Of a stretch of DNA of 64,000 nucleotides, positions 1 to 12,599 are shown piece by piece. Under the pieces are notes generated by a model. It was given only the letters and a program-made list of their open reading frames with translations. It was not told where the DNA came from and searched no databases. Within the stretch, counting starts at the first letter, position 1. Each line of letters begins with the position of its first letter. The stretch lies in NCBI RefSeq assembly GCF_018320785.1, contig NC_054877.1, forward strand, positions 32,200,151 through 32,264,150, given 5' to 3'. Made by a program: the position numbers and the translations under genes. This DNA is from Cheilinus undulatus (taxonomy: Eukaryota; Chordata; Actinopteri; Labriformes; Labridae).

Positions 1-44
1 CTTACTCTCTTTTGTCTTTCTCTCTGTCTGTCTTTATTTTCCAG

Positions 45-390
45 GGAGAAACAGGATCTCTCCAGGATGTTGGGTTAATTGTGTTGACTAGAAAAACCCA
101 CACATTCATGAGCTTTATCTGCTGCATCTCTCACACGACTAAATCAAGCCCCTCATACTGAGTTCACACATTATTTACCATCAGATGTGGCATATGTTAT
201 ACACTTTGACAGCCTATACTACAGTATGCATTTAGGAAAATGATTTACTTAAGCACTTTTGAATGTAAAATGTGAATTTTGTGCAGTTATGATTTGTTTT
301 TTTGTATGCAAATGTGTATGAATAAGCACACTTTGTATTTTTTTCATTGTAGATACATAAAAATAAAAGCTTTGTTCAAATGTAAGCAAA
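45..390 (+). other. Probable terminal exon (mostly 3'UTR) of an unidentified plus-strand gene
   Basis: A long pyrimidine tract at 1-42 runs into ccag at 41-44, a strong splice acceptor. A canonical AATAAA lies at 362-367, followed by a T/G-rich stretch, so the segment behaves like a last exon with a cleavage site near 385-390. In the frame starting at 46 the exon would encode ten residues (EKQDLSRMLG) and then TAA at 76-78. The frame starting at 45 stays open to about 160. The phase is unknown because the upstream exons lie outside the window. I do not recognise the C-terminus. In human, GTPBP3 lies beside ANO8 but would be on the opposite strand here, so it is not an obvious match. Confidence 0.45.
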
Positions 391-1740
391 TCATCTGAGC
401 CTGTCTCCTCTTTATAAACAAAGCTATTTAAGATATTACACGATTCAGATCACCAGGAAATAACTGTTTGTCCCCATGTGCGTCACCTATTGTGTGGCTA
501 ATTGTCTACAAATGACTTCGCATCCCCCCCATGATCTTTCATGTGCAGCTTACTGGCAGCACAATTTAATCCTTCTAGCATGTTTATGTTTACCTGCCAA
601 CCTGTCAGCAGGCCACCGAGGCAGATGGGAGAAACCTTTGGAAGCATTCGAGTATGTGCTGTTGTGGAAAACAATGTCCCACCACTTAAGATGTAATACA
701 AAAAGGTATTGAAAGAATTTATTGCTCATTTTCACATGTTTCTTGGCATCTAATTTCACTCCTCTTGTATGATGTATTATGTAATTAAAATTACATAAAG
801 TCACTTTAATCTTAACCAGAAAACCCTCCAGCCAAAACAGAGCAGCATAACAAAAATGGCTATGAGAACAGACAAACATCCTGTAACTGCACTGTGGAAG
901 GATGGGAGCCTTCTGTTAAATCAAGTACCAAAATGTATTGTTTCAGTGCCAATTAATAAATACAGCAGCTAGTCCTTAGCAAAGAGGGGAGCTCTTTCCT
1001 GCCTAAAGGATATCCTTTGTTTAACATCAAGTGTTTTTCCACATTTGGGATGCCGGAGGAGCGTTGAGGGTATTAAAGGTCAAATGGCTGGATGCTTTAG
1101 GGACTCATTTTAATGGTTCTGACTGAGACACGTTAAAACAACTTACTGGAAAATCATGATCATAACACCACTCTGTGAAAACACATTTCCTGTCATCTCA
1201 GTGTTTTCCTGTTGAATCATGTCATTTTTTCCCCCAGTACATTAATGTAGTAGACAATGAGTAGTAGAACAGAGACATTTCATCAGGACCAGTAGTCTTC
1301 TTTATCTGACATGAACGTCCCCCAACAGAACTTTAACCTCTCCTTTGTTTTCATGAGTTATTACTACCACAAATTTGACACATTTTTCTGTTGCATCTTT
1401 CAAAAATACCTCTTGGATATATTTAAAAAATATGTCTTAAAAAACATATTTATTTAATATATGTATGCTTTTTAGCATAACACTGCTGCATAACTGCAAG
1501 AGTTCTGTCAGTACTGTTATTAACAATAAAACACTTATAGAAATAATTTGTTAAAGGTCTGTGTACAGTTTTTAAGTTTAAAAAGCATCTATTTACACTG
1601 GATGGAGGGAATTACAATGGAAAATGTAGTTTCTCCACACTTGTAAAAATATATAGTGTCAGCTTTGCCTTTCATCTATTTTCAAAAGTTTCTGTTGCAC
1701 CAAATCAAATCGATTATCATCATAATGTAAATAATTACAA
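391..1740. other. Intergenic, no gene recognised
   Basis: The sequence is AT-rich, has no long open frame with family resemblance, and shows no clear repeat. The small open frames on both strands at 476-879 overlap each other and look random. Confidence 0.5.
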
Positions 1741-3085
1741 TTATTTATATAGTGCATAATGTGAATACAAACAGAACACAGTGATTTGCAATTCTATTTA
1801 ATCTATGTTTCATTAAAGACAGCAGAAAGGCAAAATGATAAACCTTAATTGTTTTTCAGAAATAGTCACTCTTTCTGAATTTGATGCCTGCAACATGTTC
1901 CAAAATAGCTGGGACAGACAGGAGCAAGAAAAAAACTGTGAAATTTGTTGAATGCTCAAAAACAACTGGAACATTGCAAAGGTGACTAGATTAAATGGTA
2001 ACAGGTGATAGCACCATGATTGGTTATATGATGAGCAGCTCTGAATGGCTCAGTTATTCACCATCAATGATGGCATGAGGTCTCCATTTAGAGAAGTGCA
2101 TGGGCAAATAGTCCAGCAGTTTATGAATATCATTCCTGTACAAGCACTTACAGGAGATTTCACCATCTACAGTCCATAAAGTCATCAAAACATTCAGGGA
2201 ATCTGGAGAAATCTCTGCATTTAAGGGGTAAGACCATAAACCAGCACTGAATACCCATGACCTTTGATCTTTCAGGCAGAGTTGCATTAAAAAGCAGCAC
2301 CATTCTGTGATGGATATGGCATATGCATATTACACGCAAACTGAAAAGCCATGTACCAATAACATCCAGAAGTACTGTCCACTTCTTTGGGCTATGCTTA
2401 TCTTACATGGACAGAACCTGTGTAATTTAAGCATCCCAAATAAAACTAGGATGTTTGCAAAAGTTCTAGTATGGAAAAGTTGTATTAGAAATTCCTTGCT
2501 CTGTTTAACAGCACTTGGGAAATACTAATCGAAAAAAAAAATTATGGAAGAGCTAATCATTCTGTTCTCATCTGTATTCTTCCATCTAGATGAGATGTTT
2601 TCAAGGCACATCCCTACTTATTCCTGCAAGAAAATGCCTAATATCATTCTGCAAGACTTACGACAGCATGCCTTGACTGTTAAAGACCCGCCTGCATGCA
2701 GTCCAGCCCTGTCTTATATTGAAATGTATGATGCATTATGAAGCCTATAATATGACAATGAGAGCCTGGCATTGCTGAGCAAATTAAGATGTACATTAAA
2801 CATGAATAGAGAAGAATCCCACTTTCAATATTCGATCAGTGTTGTTGATGTTGTTAAAAGAAAAAGTGATATAACACAGTGCTCCTGTCCCAACTTTTTC
2901 AAACATATTGCAGGCATCAAATTCACAATGTGTGTACATTTAACAGAATGATAAAGTTTATCAGTTTGAACGTTTCATTTCTCATCTCTGTGCTATATTG
3001 AAGTGATTATAGGTTGAAAAGGATTTGAAAATCACTTGATTCCTTTTAATTCACATTTTACATAACATCCCAACTTTTTGGAAAA
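1741..3085 (+). mobile_element. Decayed Tc1-like DNA transposon with long terminal inverted repeats (copy 1)
   Basis: The two ends are inverted copies. The gaatttgatgcctgcaa block near 1876 reappears reverse-complemented near 2910-2927. The outer ends, 1750-1800 against 3010-3080, also pair imperfectly, giving TIRs of roughly 200 bp. Between them, 2160-2740 is a frame-broken transposase relic in plus orientation. An ATCTCTGCATTTAAGGGG-like segment near 2210 and ACSP near 2698 are the helix-turn-helix and late-core regions of this Tc1-like family. Related copies lie at 51.7 kb (minus) and 58.5 kb (plus). The minus-strand open frame at 2054-2287 is a shadow. Confidence 0.75.
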
Positions 3086-5447
3086 CAAAAGTATGGTGTT
3101 TGGCTTTAACAGCTTGTTCCAACAGAATTTAAAGTGAATATCTGCAAATTAATACAAAAACATTTTTCCTTAAGCTTCAATTGTTTCAACCACTAACTCA
3201 AGAGCTTCATAGTGCATGTTCTGATTCTGATACACCATTATTATGTCAGAGGTTTGATCCATTACACAACATGCACAGTGCACGTGATTAGACAATGAAG
3301 GAGGGGGGCTTCTGTTACAAAGATGAAGAGCTGAACTGAACACACCAGTATTTTGTTTTTCTTCAAAAGGATGTGGGCGTATTGTTACACCATGTGATTG
3401 TGCAACATAAAGGCCCAAAAGAAAGGGCTGGCATGTCTCTCAAAAACACTGCACAGTCATGAAGTCCATTTATTGATGATAACTTTTACAAAAATTAAGA
3501 TTTTTTTTTTGTCATTTAGTCAGAGCTTGTACACTTTTCTGATAAAAACGAGCTCTATGATGGTATATGATTATTAAATGGACACAATGATGGGTTTTAA
3601 GTTAAGTGTTTACATCTGTTTGTTGGTCTATTATACTTGTTCTTGTTTTCCAAGTAGGTCATTATGTAGGGCACATGTCCTACTGGGATCAGGATCAACC
3701 AGTACAAATGGATTGAGGTTAGATGACTACCACAGACGATTATATTCATCACTGGCGTCTTTGCGGATATCATCACCACAGATGCACAGATGGGGCTGTT
3801 GTGTCGCAGTTCTCCTGGCCACCTCCCTCCTCCTCCCCCTGATGCAGGAAAGGGACCTTGTGCTCATGATTACGACCTCCTTCCTCACCTGGGGTAAAGG
3901 GACTGTGACCTCTTTTGTCTGCCGCCACTAATGTTCCTGCTTACTGTGACTTCTAATTGCATTTCCTCTCTGCCTGGCCTCCCTTGGTCCCATAGCTGCC
4001 CATGCTGGTAAAGACATCAGGGGGCAAAGCTTTTTCACTAGTGCGGATACTATAGTGTTTTAACGCTGGAAACAGCTGGGAGGGAAAACATACCTCTGCA
4101 AAGATGTCCGTTTCGGTTGAAATTCTTAAACGCGACCCTGACTTTCACCTTGACCTCCCTCTGTGGAAGAGTTGCGGAGGAAAACATGGTTCAGTTTAAT
4201 AGCTTAGAGAGGATGGGTTTGACTTCATGTAACCTGTGTTTGAGCAGCCATAGTAAGGCAAACATCAACTGTGCATCTGATAGAAGAACTTTTTTGACTC
4301 ATTGCAGCCCTCAAACATCTTGGCCTTAATCCACATTAGCAAGGTGTTTTTGAGAACCTGGTGGCTAAAGTATTTTAGCTGAGATAGTTCCTTCATTTTA
4401 CTCTAAGGGCCATGTCTGACCCCCTGAATTCAGCCAGATTTGACCCAGCTGTCTTGTAGCTGCCCTTCATCAAACATCAGGCTCAAATAATAACATTGGG
4501 AACAACAAAAGTTCATGACATAATCAACAGGCACTTAATAACACGGATTTAACAAGACTGGCATGCTAGGATTTTTGTTGAATCTTCCCTGGTTTGACGT
4601 CAGTGATGTGCATCCTGATAAGACTAGAGCTGCACTAAACACTGTTTACATACAGCACAGTTAGCATAGCTAACGCACATTAGCAATGTTGAGTTAGGCT
4701 ACCTAAGCTCATTTTCTTGACATATACATACCTCAGGATCTATTTTAAGGATAATCAGTCCATATTTTTCATTTCTTAATGAGTCCACAATTGTTTCGAC
4801 TTTGTCGGTTGCTTTATTCAGGGCACAAATCTTCTAGCACCTCGAACAGCCCCTCTGTTGTAGCCATGGCTGACACTCCTTGACTCGCCTTCCTCTGCAG
4901 CAGGTTTTGTCAGGGGGCCCTGATAAAATCTCAAACGATTAACTAAACAAGAAAACAAGTAACCTTGTAAAGCAAATGGATTGGCCAGACCCAATGACTG
5001 ACATCAAGCAAACCCATCTTGCAAAGCTCCAGTCCACAACGTTTGTGCCAAACTGAAAACTGTTCAAACCATTTAGCATCATTTGAGAAGAACAAGGCCT
5101 TAGTTACCAGTGGGGTTATGTTGCAGTTTGATCAGAACTGGACCACATGTTTTTCTTAAACAAAGAGCAGAGAACAGCACTGAATGCTTTCGTGATGGAT
5201 TTTTTTGGTCTTTTATCGACCAGCTTCTATATGAGTTCACAATCCTTACAGGTGGGTTGTACTGTAAGCTGGCGTATACAGTGGCTGCTACTGCCGAAAC
5301 AATTAGCTCAAATGTAGCTGTAGAAAAAGGGCTGTTTTATCATAAATGTGCCACATTTCTTTATTATTATATAATTTCTTATTTATTATATAACAAGAGC
5401 AGAAAGCCACATCAAAAGCTTTGCCACTCAGCAAAAATTTGTTAAAT
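3086..5447. other. Intergenic, nothing firmly identified
   Basis: The longest open frame is 117 codons (3578-3931, plus). It contains several hydrophobic stretches but has no recognisable domain, promoter or splice context. Poly-T runs and AT-rich sequence predominate. Confidence 0.4.
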
Positions 5448-5745
5448 AGGCGTTAAAAAAACATTTCCATTTACGTCTAAACAACGTCTAGATTTAATTG
5501 AAAAGTGAAAGGTGTAAAGCTGTAATTTTCAGGTCGTCAAAAAGACGTCTCAATGAATACATCGCCATAATATGGTCATAATTTAAATGACTATTACTGG
5601 GCTAAATTTGGACCAAATCAGACAGATAAAACATAGCCCAATTTTCTACGACTATCTTTTGACTAAACTAAGGCCATGATGGACTGATTAGATTTAGCCT
5701 GAAAAAAAACATCTAAATGACGTTGGGTGTTTGGTGGGTCTTTTG
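5448..5745. repeat. Short interspersed MITE-like repeat with ACGTCTAA / GACGTT ends
   Basis: The 5' part holds acgtctaaacaacgtcta near 5473. The 3' part holds catctaaatgacgttggg near 5710. The interior is AT-rich. The mirrored ACGTCT/GACGTT motifs at both ends suggest a non-autonomous DNA element of a kind common in teleost genomes. The family is not assigned. Confidence 0.4.
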
Positions 5746-5948
5746 GCAGAGAAGATTTTTTTGCTCTTTTCCCGACCAGCCTCAGCTTAAGTTTTATCCA
5801 CATCATAGTCCACTGTTCTACTAAAGATCAGCTCAGACTGCATGTTTTTTTTTGTTGATGACAGACTGTGCAACCAAAATCATGACCCGTCCTGGTTGAC
5901 AGACTGGCCACACTACAAGAGTGATCCCAACCGCCCATCGTATTCTGA

Positions 5949-5978
5949 CATCACTGTTGTTGGGTGGGTGGGGGGGGG
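5949..5978 (+). repeat. G-rich low-complexity tract with G homopolymer
   Basis: A TGGGTGGG segment leads into a run of ten G residues near 5970 and then a further GGGG. It is a simple repeat with no coding meaning. Confidence 0.6.
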
Positions 5979-6479
5979 GTCAAGGGGTGTCAATCATAGC
6001 GGCAACAGAAGCTCTCTATGTGAGTGTAGCAGTCTTTTGCTCGTAAAAGGAGAAAACAACAAACAAGAAACAATTATAAATTGGATTATGGATAACAATT
6101 ATGGATGTATCAAGAGGAGGATAACATGACCAGTCCTCTGTCCTTCAGATAGAACTTAATGTATGCATGTGATAATGTAAATGTGGTTGACGTAGTTTTA
6201 TTGGGTTGAGGTCATGGGGTGTCTTGGTTGGTCATTTTTTATGTCATACTAAAGGAACATTTGCCATTCCCAATGCCATTCAACATTGGGCCTGAGTTCT
6301 GACAATGAGAAATAGATGTGACAGAGAGAACATTTATCCGACCACCTTCTAAGAATCTTTTGAAAAGTCCTGCCCTTCTTGAATGCTTTGTATGAGTTTT
6401 CCCAGACGAATGAGAAACAGATCCATGCAATGGATGCATGAAACTGTTTAACTGGCATGTCAGGTTAGTCCTGTCAGGA

Positions 6480-7140
6480 AGAAGCGATGTTGATTTGCTG
6501 GTATAACATATTAATTATTTTTCTTACCTACTTTTAAAACTGGTAGTTTTAGAAATAGGTTTTGCTTGCTACGCTAGCTACGTTACTGCATAAGCCAATG
6601 TAGCTACGTTAGCTTTAGCAACATGACATAGACATCTGCAATGTGATCTTAAGGAAAAGCAGCTATTACTTACATAGTTAAATTAGCGTGGTAGGCAACG
6701 TAGCTATGTAGCTAAGTTAGCTTTAGCAAACAGCATAAGCTGGCATAGCTAAAGTGGCTTCTTTAGCTTTAGTTATGACAGCTATGTAGCTATTTTACGT
6801 GAATAAAATATGGGTTTATGAGCTGCATAGCTTTAGTAGCTAACATACATGTTAACTAACATGCTTTGTTAGCTGGATTAGTGTTTCATGGAGGGCAGGG
6901 TATTTTCTGTAAAAGCAGACTGTTTAGTCTACTTTCTTAAACATTTTGTAATCAGATTTTGCAGGTCAGGATTTTGACTTTTAATATTCCATACACTTAC
7001 TTTAACCTTTTCTCGAACCCTAACCAGAAGTTTAATCCAATTTTACATTTGAAAGTTTTAGCATGTATTTCTGTCCTTACAGATGCAGCATCTCACAGTG
7101 GTTGCCTACAAGAGGGTGCTTTTGAGACTGTCTTGTAAGA
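6480..7140 (-). repeat. TAGC/TAGCTA-core interspersed element, inverted copy (copy C)
   Basis: Read on the minus strand, this region aligns with the elements at 15.75-16.45 kb and 16.97-17.58 kb. It runs from a GACAGTCTC end near 7133 through ATGCTGCATCTGT, aatacatgcta and a TTAGGGTTCGAG-like stretch, then GACCTGCAAAA. These are followed by a core dense in TAGCTA, TAGCTT and GCTACGTTAGC words (about 6570-6860). After the core comes TTCTAAAACT near 6543. The shared order of landmarks on both sides of the core shows homology beyond low complexity. Confidence 0.6.
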
Positions 7141-7292
7141 AGGACACCACCAGAAAAAAAAAGAAAACTGGGAAGGCCCAAAACCACTGGACACAGAACT
7201 GTTACACAGGAGCTAAATCAGATGAAGCTATCATGGGGAGACTGCAATGAATGCAATAGAGAAAGCTCACTGGCGCCTTATGTGCCTTAGGG

Positions 7293-7503
7293 CAGTGGTT
7301 TTCACATTTTAATTGCTCAAGGCAAACCTAAGATCAAGCCAAAATCTCAAGTCACACCATGTTCTTATCCATGCAAAATAGCCTCTAAAACACAAATTAC
7401 AGTATCTTTATTTTTTTGTATTGTTGCAGTCTGAAATGTGGTTATAAAAATTCCCACGCCACACCTTAAAATTGCCTCAAGGCACACCATTTGAGAACCA
7501 CTG
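7293..7503. repeat. hAT-type MITE with CAGTGGTT terminal inverted repeats
   Basis: The left end cagtggttttcacattt (7293) and the right end tttgagaaccactg (7490-7503) are inverted copies. Next to each lies an inner GCTCAAGGCA / TGCCTCAAGGCA pair. Total length is about 210 bp and there is no coding capacity. CAGTGGTTCTCAA-like ends are typical of non-autonomous hAT elements. The flanks show no clear 8-bp duplication. Confidence 0.65.
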
Positions 7504-9690
7504 CCCACTGAGGTGGGATGAAGAGGAGTAAGTAATCATTTTTAAAGTAATGCTTTACATGGATAAAATGTTTGTATGAAGCATTACCTGCACTCAATAC
7601 CAAAGACATAGTGAGTAAAAGATTTACTTAGTAATAATTAACTTGACCACAAATGGCTGGCCTGCCCATGTAAATGGTTGAAACCCTTAAAAGACCCAGT
7701 AAGGGCTGTCCCCAGATGTGCTCTTGATCAGATGCCTGCCTTTCAAAATTATTTGGCTCCTTGGCTTAGCTCTGGTTAACCTTCTGGAGGTTGTTAACAG
7801 GTTATTGTTGGCGTTTTAATCTCTAACTGCCTCCCAATTTTTCCCCCTTATTATTCTGCCTTGAAAGTTTTTTTTTTTTTTTTTTTTAGCATTATTAGTG
7901 CAACATCTAATGCCCAACAGTAAAATTTAGCTAGTCTCCACAGAATGTTAATATTATGTAGAAAAGGGTTCATATCATATTAGGAAAATAGGGTCCCATT
8001 TTCAACAAAGAATAAATGGGATTTTTTTTTCACTGATTGGTAATGGTGCATATCTAGGTTGAATGTAAAATATTACTGCTTGAATTTAAGATGGACCATC
8101 TTTATAACCTCCAACAGCCAAACTGAGACTATAGCTTCCCCCTTTCCCCCATATGGGCAGCTTTGATGAAGGGTTATTGTGGATATCATTAGCAGAGCTG
8201 CTGTAAGCTCTGACCAGCTGTCATAGTGTTCTCTCACTCCGTCATTGATTATCCATCACATACTCAGAGCCTTATTTCTTCTCCAAAGGCTTGGATGTAC
8301 ATAGAGATTACAGATCCTCAAATCAGAGTAATGCAGTTACAACCACTGCATTATTTTGTTTCAGTCTCCAATTCACACCAACCAATAGCCTTGAATTTTT
8401 GTTTTCCACACCTATTTTTAAGTAAAATAGAAAAACAAACTAAAAAACCTATAATACAATTATATACAAACTTTTTTTTTCAGAGGTCTGCGATAATTTT
8501 TGAAACGCTTCCATTATAGTCTGATCTGATGTAGATCTTTCAGGTGATCTGAGTTTGAACAGAGGCACAGCAGTAATATGGCCTACAACATTTTCTCTTA
8601 AATCTAATCATTGATGCAACACAAATAGGGGTGTGTTTGACTTTTCCCTGTAGCAGTAATCAAAACTATCTCTTGCTCCTCTCTCTGGATGCTGATGTGC
8701 TTCACTTTATCCTTTCTCTTTCATTTTTTTGCATGGTTTGTTTTCATTGTCTGTTTTTGGAGGAAAATCAGGGAAATTCCACCTATTAGATTTTTTTGGG
8801 GGGGTTTCTCATTAATCTATCAGAACTGTCAACTTTGAGCTTTGACCTTTATTGTCTCACCATTTCCCTAGGACAATTTTCTAAAGGACTGCAAACCATT
8901 TAAGGGAAATTAGACATTTTATGTTCCACAATTAATCAGATAAACATGAGTAGAGATGTGAAATTGGATAAATGAACATCATTGTAAGAACTGTAATAAA
9001 GTATTTATTGACCGCAGCATTACCATGCTGTGCTGGTGTAAAACTGGCTACTGCCTCCATCTAGTGGCCATGATAGTGTACTGCCAAATTGGCCAAGCTA
9101 AACGAGGTGGATATAACTTTCATCGACTGCATAAAATCACCATTCAGTTGGTGATCTGCTTTTTTTCTCTCCCTTTTTGCTCAAAGCAGTGACACAGAGA
9201 AAACTCTCAGGCAGAGCTGAGGGAGAATTGAAAGAGTCAGCACTGACGTGACAGTGAGCACCTGTGACAGGCAGACTAATGAGCCTTTGGGTGACGGCCA
9301 AGCAGAAGGTGTGAATGAGTAATTGATCCCATGAAATCAGATCAGTGTCTCTCTGGCTCTGCTAGGCAAACATTTCCATACATTTATGTTGTTTGTGGAA
9401 AATGAGACATGCAGAATTTAATGTACGACCATACGGTGTTTTGATTCAACTCTCAAACTGTTTATCTTTTAAAGTGTTGTTAAACTGTGGTAAGGGAGAA
9501 AAAGATCTCTGAAAACAAACTGTGCATAGGCTATAAGATGACGTGTCTTACTGTGGTGAAGTGTAAACCTCTTAAATGTTTCTTTTGAGCAGGTGACAGT
9601 ATGGAATATGTTAGGATGAACAGATGAACAGTTGAGGATCTTTAGTATGGTCCAGGTAGGTTAACACTTGGCAGGTACATCAAAGAGGCA
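7504..9690. other. Intergenic, no gene recognised
   Basis: A 21-23 nt poly-T run lies near 7867-7888. The stretch at about 9180-9370 is non-repetitive and of more balanced composition than its surroundings, so it could be regulatory, but nothing in it is specific. No exon or family resemblance was found. Confidence 0.4.
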
Positions 9691-9695
9691 ATCTG

Positions 9696-9720
9696 GGTGT
9701 GTGTGTGTGTGTGTGTGTGG
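9696..9720 (+). repeat. (GT)n dinucleotide microsatellite
   Basis: About eleven uninterrupted GT units. Confidence 0.9.
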
Positions 9721-10194
9721 TTCTGAAATAAACAAACATTCAGTGTACCATGTTAAATCTGCATAATAATATTCTTAGTTAAATATGATTGAAAAAATAA
9801 ATTACAAATACTGTTTCACATTAACAGCATACTTGATAAATCCTGCTCACATATGCTAAAATAGCAGGATCAATTTAGAACATGAATAAAGTGTAAATCA
9901 ACAGTTTCTGCAAACAGAATGATCATAATCTACTACATATTATCTAGAGACTCATTTGGCATTAAACATCTTAGCAAATGAACATGTGCACTGGAACACA
10001 GTAGACAAAAAAATTAGCTCTGTTAGCAAAAACTCAAAGCTTCAAATTTGCATGAAGCCTAACAAAGCTACATTCAGTACTTCTTGTTTATGGAACAAGG
10101 AGGAATATGTCTGTTTGGTTGCTCACTGTAGTCATTCACGCGTGTAATCACAGGTGATGAAGGAAAAAGTACAACACACATGCTCCTGTCGTTG

Positions 10195-11275
10195 CTGTCG
10201 TTAAATTAAGCTCCTCCTCAACAAACTCCTCAAGCCCTGTGACAACACCTCCTCTGCCTTCACCACTGACAAATGCAATTCATTCCTCTCCCACTTCCAG
10301 TCTAAAATTGACAACATTTACAGCAGCTTCCAGCTGTACATCTTCACATTAACCAACTGCCTCACTGAAATAAATACCTGGATGAACAACAATTTCCTTT
10401 CTCTAAATTACAATAAATCTGAACTTATGATCATTGGCCCCAAATCAGTCACCAAACCCATCCATAACTTCAGCCTCCAGTTTGACTCTTTCACCCTATC
10501 CCCCTTACCTCACACCCGCGACTTTGTTATCATTTTTGACAGTTACCTCTCCTTTCATTGGCACGTCACCCAGCTCACAAAAACTGCCTCCTTCCACCTA
10601 AAAAACATAGCCCGCATCTGTCCACTACTCTCCGTCCCTGCAGCTGAAACTCTTATCCATGCTTTCATCACATCCAGACTAGATTACTGCAATAGCATCC
10701 TTTATGGCACATCCTCAACAGTCCTCAATAAACTCCAGTACATCCAGAATCTGCAGCACGCCTCCTCATCCATACCTGCTCCCATGACCACATGACCCCC
10801 ATCATTCAAAACCTTCACTGGCTCCCTGTCCAATTCAAAATCCTCCTCCTCACCCAAAAAGCCCCGAACCAACAGGCCCCTCCTTACCTTACGGACCTCC
10901 TACACCATCACACCCCCTTCCCGTAACCTCCGCTCTTCAAACCTCAATCTCCTCTCTCCACCCATAAGAACCAAACACCGAACCTGGGGGGACAGAGCCT
11001 TTTCCATAGCCGCCACCTACCTAACCATATCCAAGACTGTCAAATCCCTGCTAAAAACTCACCTTTTTAAACTGGCTTTTAATGTTTAATTCCATTGTCT
11101 TGTCTTTTGCTGCTTGATTATCTGCTTGTTTGATTGCTTGTTGTTTGCTTGTTGTGTGTTTAGCTGTTATAGGGTCTTTTGATTTCTTTGGTATGTAATG
11201 TCTTAACTTTTGCACAGTGTCTCTGAGTTTTGAAAAGTGCTTTATAAATAAAATGTATTATTACTATTATCATTT
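10195..11275 (+). mobile_element. L2-clade LINE, 3' portion, internally deleted
   Basis: The open frame at 10382-10795 encodes the C-terminal reverse-transcriptase and thumb region typical of L2. It contains WMNNNFLSLNYNKSELMI, a FDSYLSFHWH strand, then HLKNIARICPLL and RLDYCNSILYG. Frame-broken continuation to about 11080 keeps the HWLPVQF-type segment. The segment upstream at 10200-10330 resembles the linker before the RT domain, so the RT core with the catalytic YxDD appears deleted. The element ends at TTTATAAATAAAATG followed by a short (TATTAC) tail, the usual L2 3' end. Confidence 0.85.
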
Positions 11276-11370
11276 GTATGAGAGGTTTTTCAGGCAGATG
11301 TGAAATATATCCATGCAACTGATATGTAAACAGTCTGCCATGTCAGGTTAAACATCCCTGGCCCTATGTG
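11276..11370. repeat. Fragment related to 6395-6480
   Basis: The order atccatgcaa, then atgtaaac/atgaaac, then gccatgtcaggtta is shared with 6410-6465. This indicates two diverged copies of one interspersed sequence. Confidence 0.45.
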
Positions 11371-11425
11371 CAAAAACCTAAACCTAATCCCCTAGTTTTT
11401 TATGGCAATGTATGCTACATTAACA

Positions 11426-11895
11426 AACTAGAAAAGCACTCGGAGAGCGCAGACCTCCGCCATTAGCCCTATCTCCCAATAGTGAAGAATCCTTCAAAAA
11501 ATTCCTGGATCCGTCCCTATGTGCCCTCCACCACAGTATTCGCTGATTACTCCCTCCCCGGTGGGATGGGAACATGGTGAGGCAAAGTACTGGCTTCGCT
11601 ATAGGTAGACTGTCATGGTGGAAGCATTGCCTGCTGGTGCCAACAGATGCACTGACGGTCTCATCCATGGTCTCACTGGACGACTGGAAGTCATGGCAGA
11701 GAGTGAATATTCCTCTATTCCTCCCAGCATTGTGAGTATTCTTGCTACAATTCGCTGTCTCTCTTTATGCCATTTGTGACATTTTCTGAAAATTTCATGA
11801 AAATCCATCCACAACTTTTTGAGTTATGTTGCAAACAAACTAACTAACTAACTAACAAACCCACCTGATCACATAACCTCCTTGGCGGAGGTAAT
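11426..11895. repeat. RTE-like/SINE-like interspersed repeat, copy 1
   Basis: It shares the start aaactagaaaagcac and gcccagacctccgcc-like sequence with 29,385-29,641. The two also share an end with TTTTTGAGTTATGTTGC, an AACTAACTAAC tract and ATAACCTCCTTGGCG. This copy has about 200 bp of extra internal sequence. The ending resembles RTE-type non-LTR 3' tails that recur across fish genomes. Confidence 0.65.
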
Positions 11896-12599
11896 TATGA
11901 TAAAGCCTACTGATGCATTAAAAAGTCTGTCACTTTAATATACAGCTGGTAAAAATGAAGCATTATGAAAAACTGCTGAGAGAATTTCCCCACATAGGCA
12001 AATACATTTTGTTCTGAATTAGATGTTTTTTTCATGATATTTTGGACCACTAACCTGTATTTGGAAGGAAAGTAGTCAAACATTATCAGATAAATGAAGT
12101 TAAGTCAGACTTGATCTATGTTACATGCTGCTTCTGCCAGTAGAAGCTGGTCGAAAATAAGAACTGAAGTACTAAAATAAGTCATTTTTATCTCAAGATT
12201 ATATTAAAGTACTGCAGTAATGTAGGCATTAGTATTTACTTTCACCATATGTAGGCTGTTAAAGAATAAAAGCTTTGTGTTCTCCTTTACATGGCCATTA
12301 TGAACCAATCAGAGGAAGATAAAATGGTGATGTGATGTTGGCAACTATGATGATGATGACATGCAAAGTTCAAAATGTATAAAAGGCATATTCTATGAAA
12401 ATGTGGGGTAAAACTCATGTCACCTAGTTGTTTTATTGTTAATACATTAGAAAATAATGTTGTTTCGGTGGGTGTAAGGAACATTTATCTTTAGGCGCTG
12501 AGCATCCCTGAAGTTCTGATTCTAATATCCTTCCTTGGCCTCTGATTCAATGACACTATAAATATTTTAATGTGAAGAGCATAGTTATATAATCCAGAG

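Noticed and set aside
3578-3931. Plus-strand open frame of 117 codons with hydrophobic stretches
   Set aside because: No family resemblance, signal-peptide architecture is unconvincing, and there are no supporting splice or polyadenylation signals.
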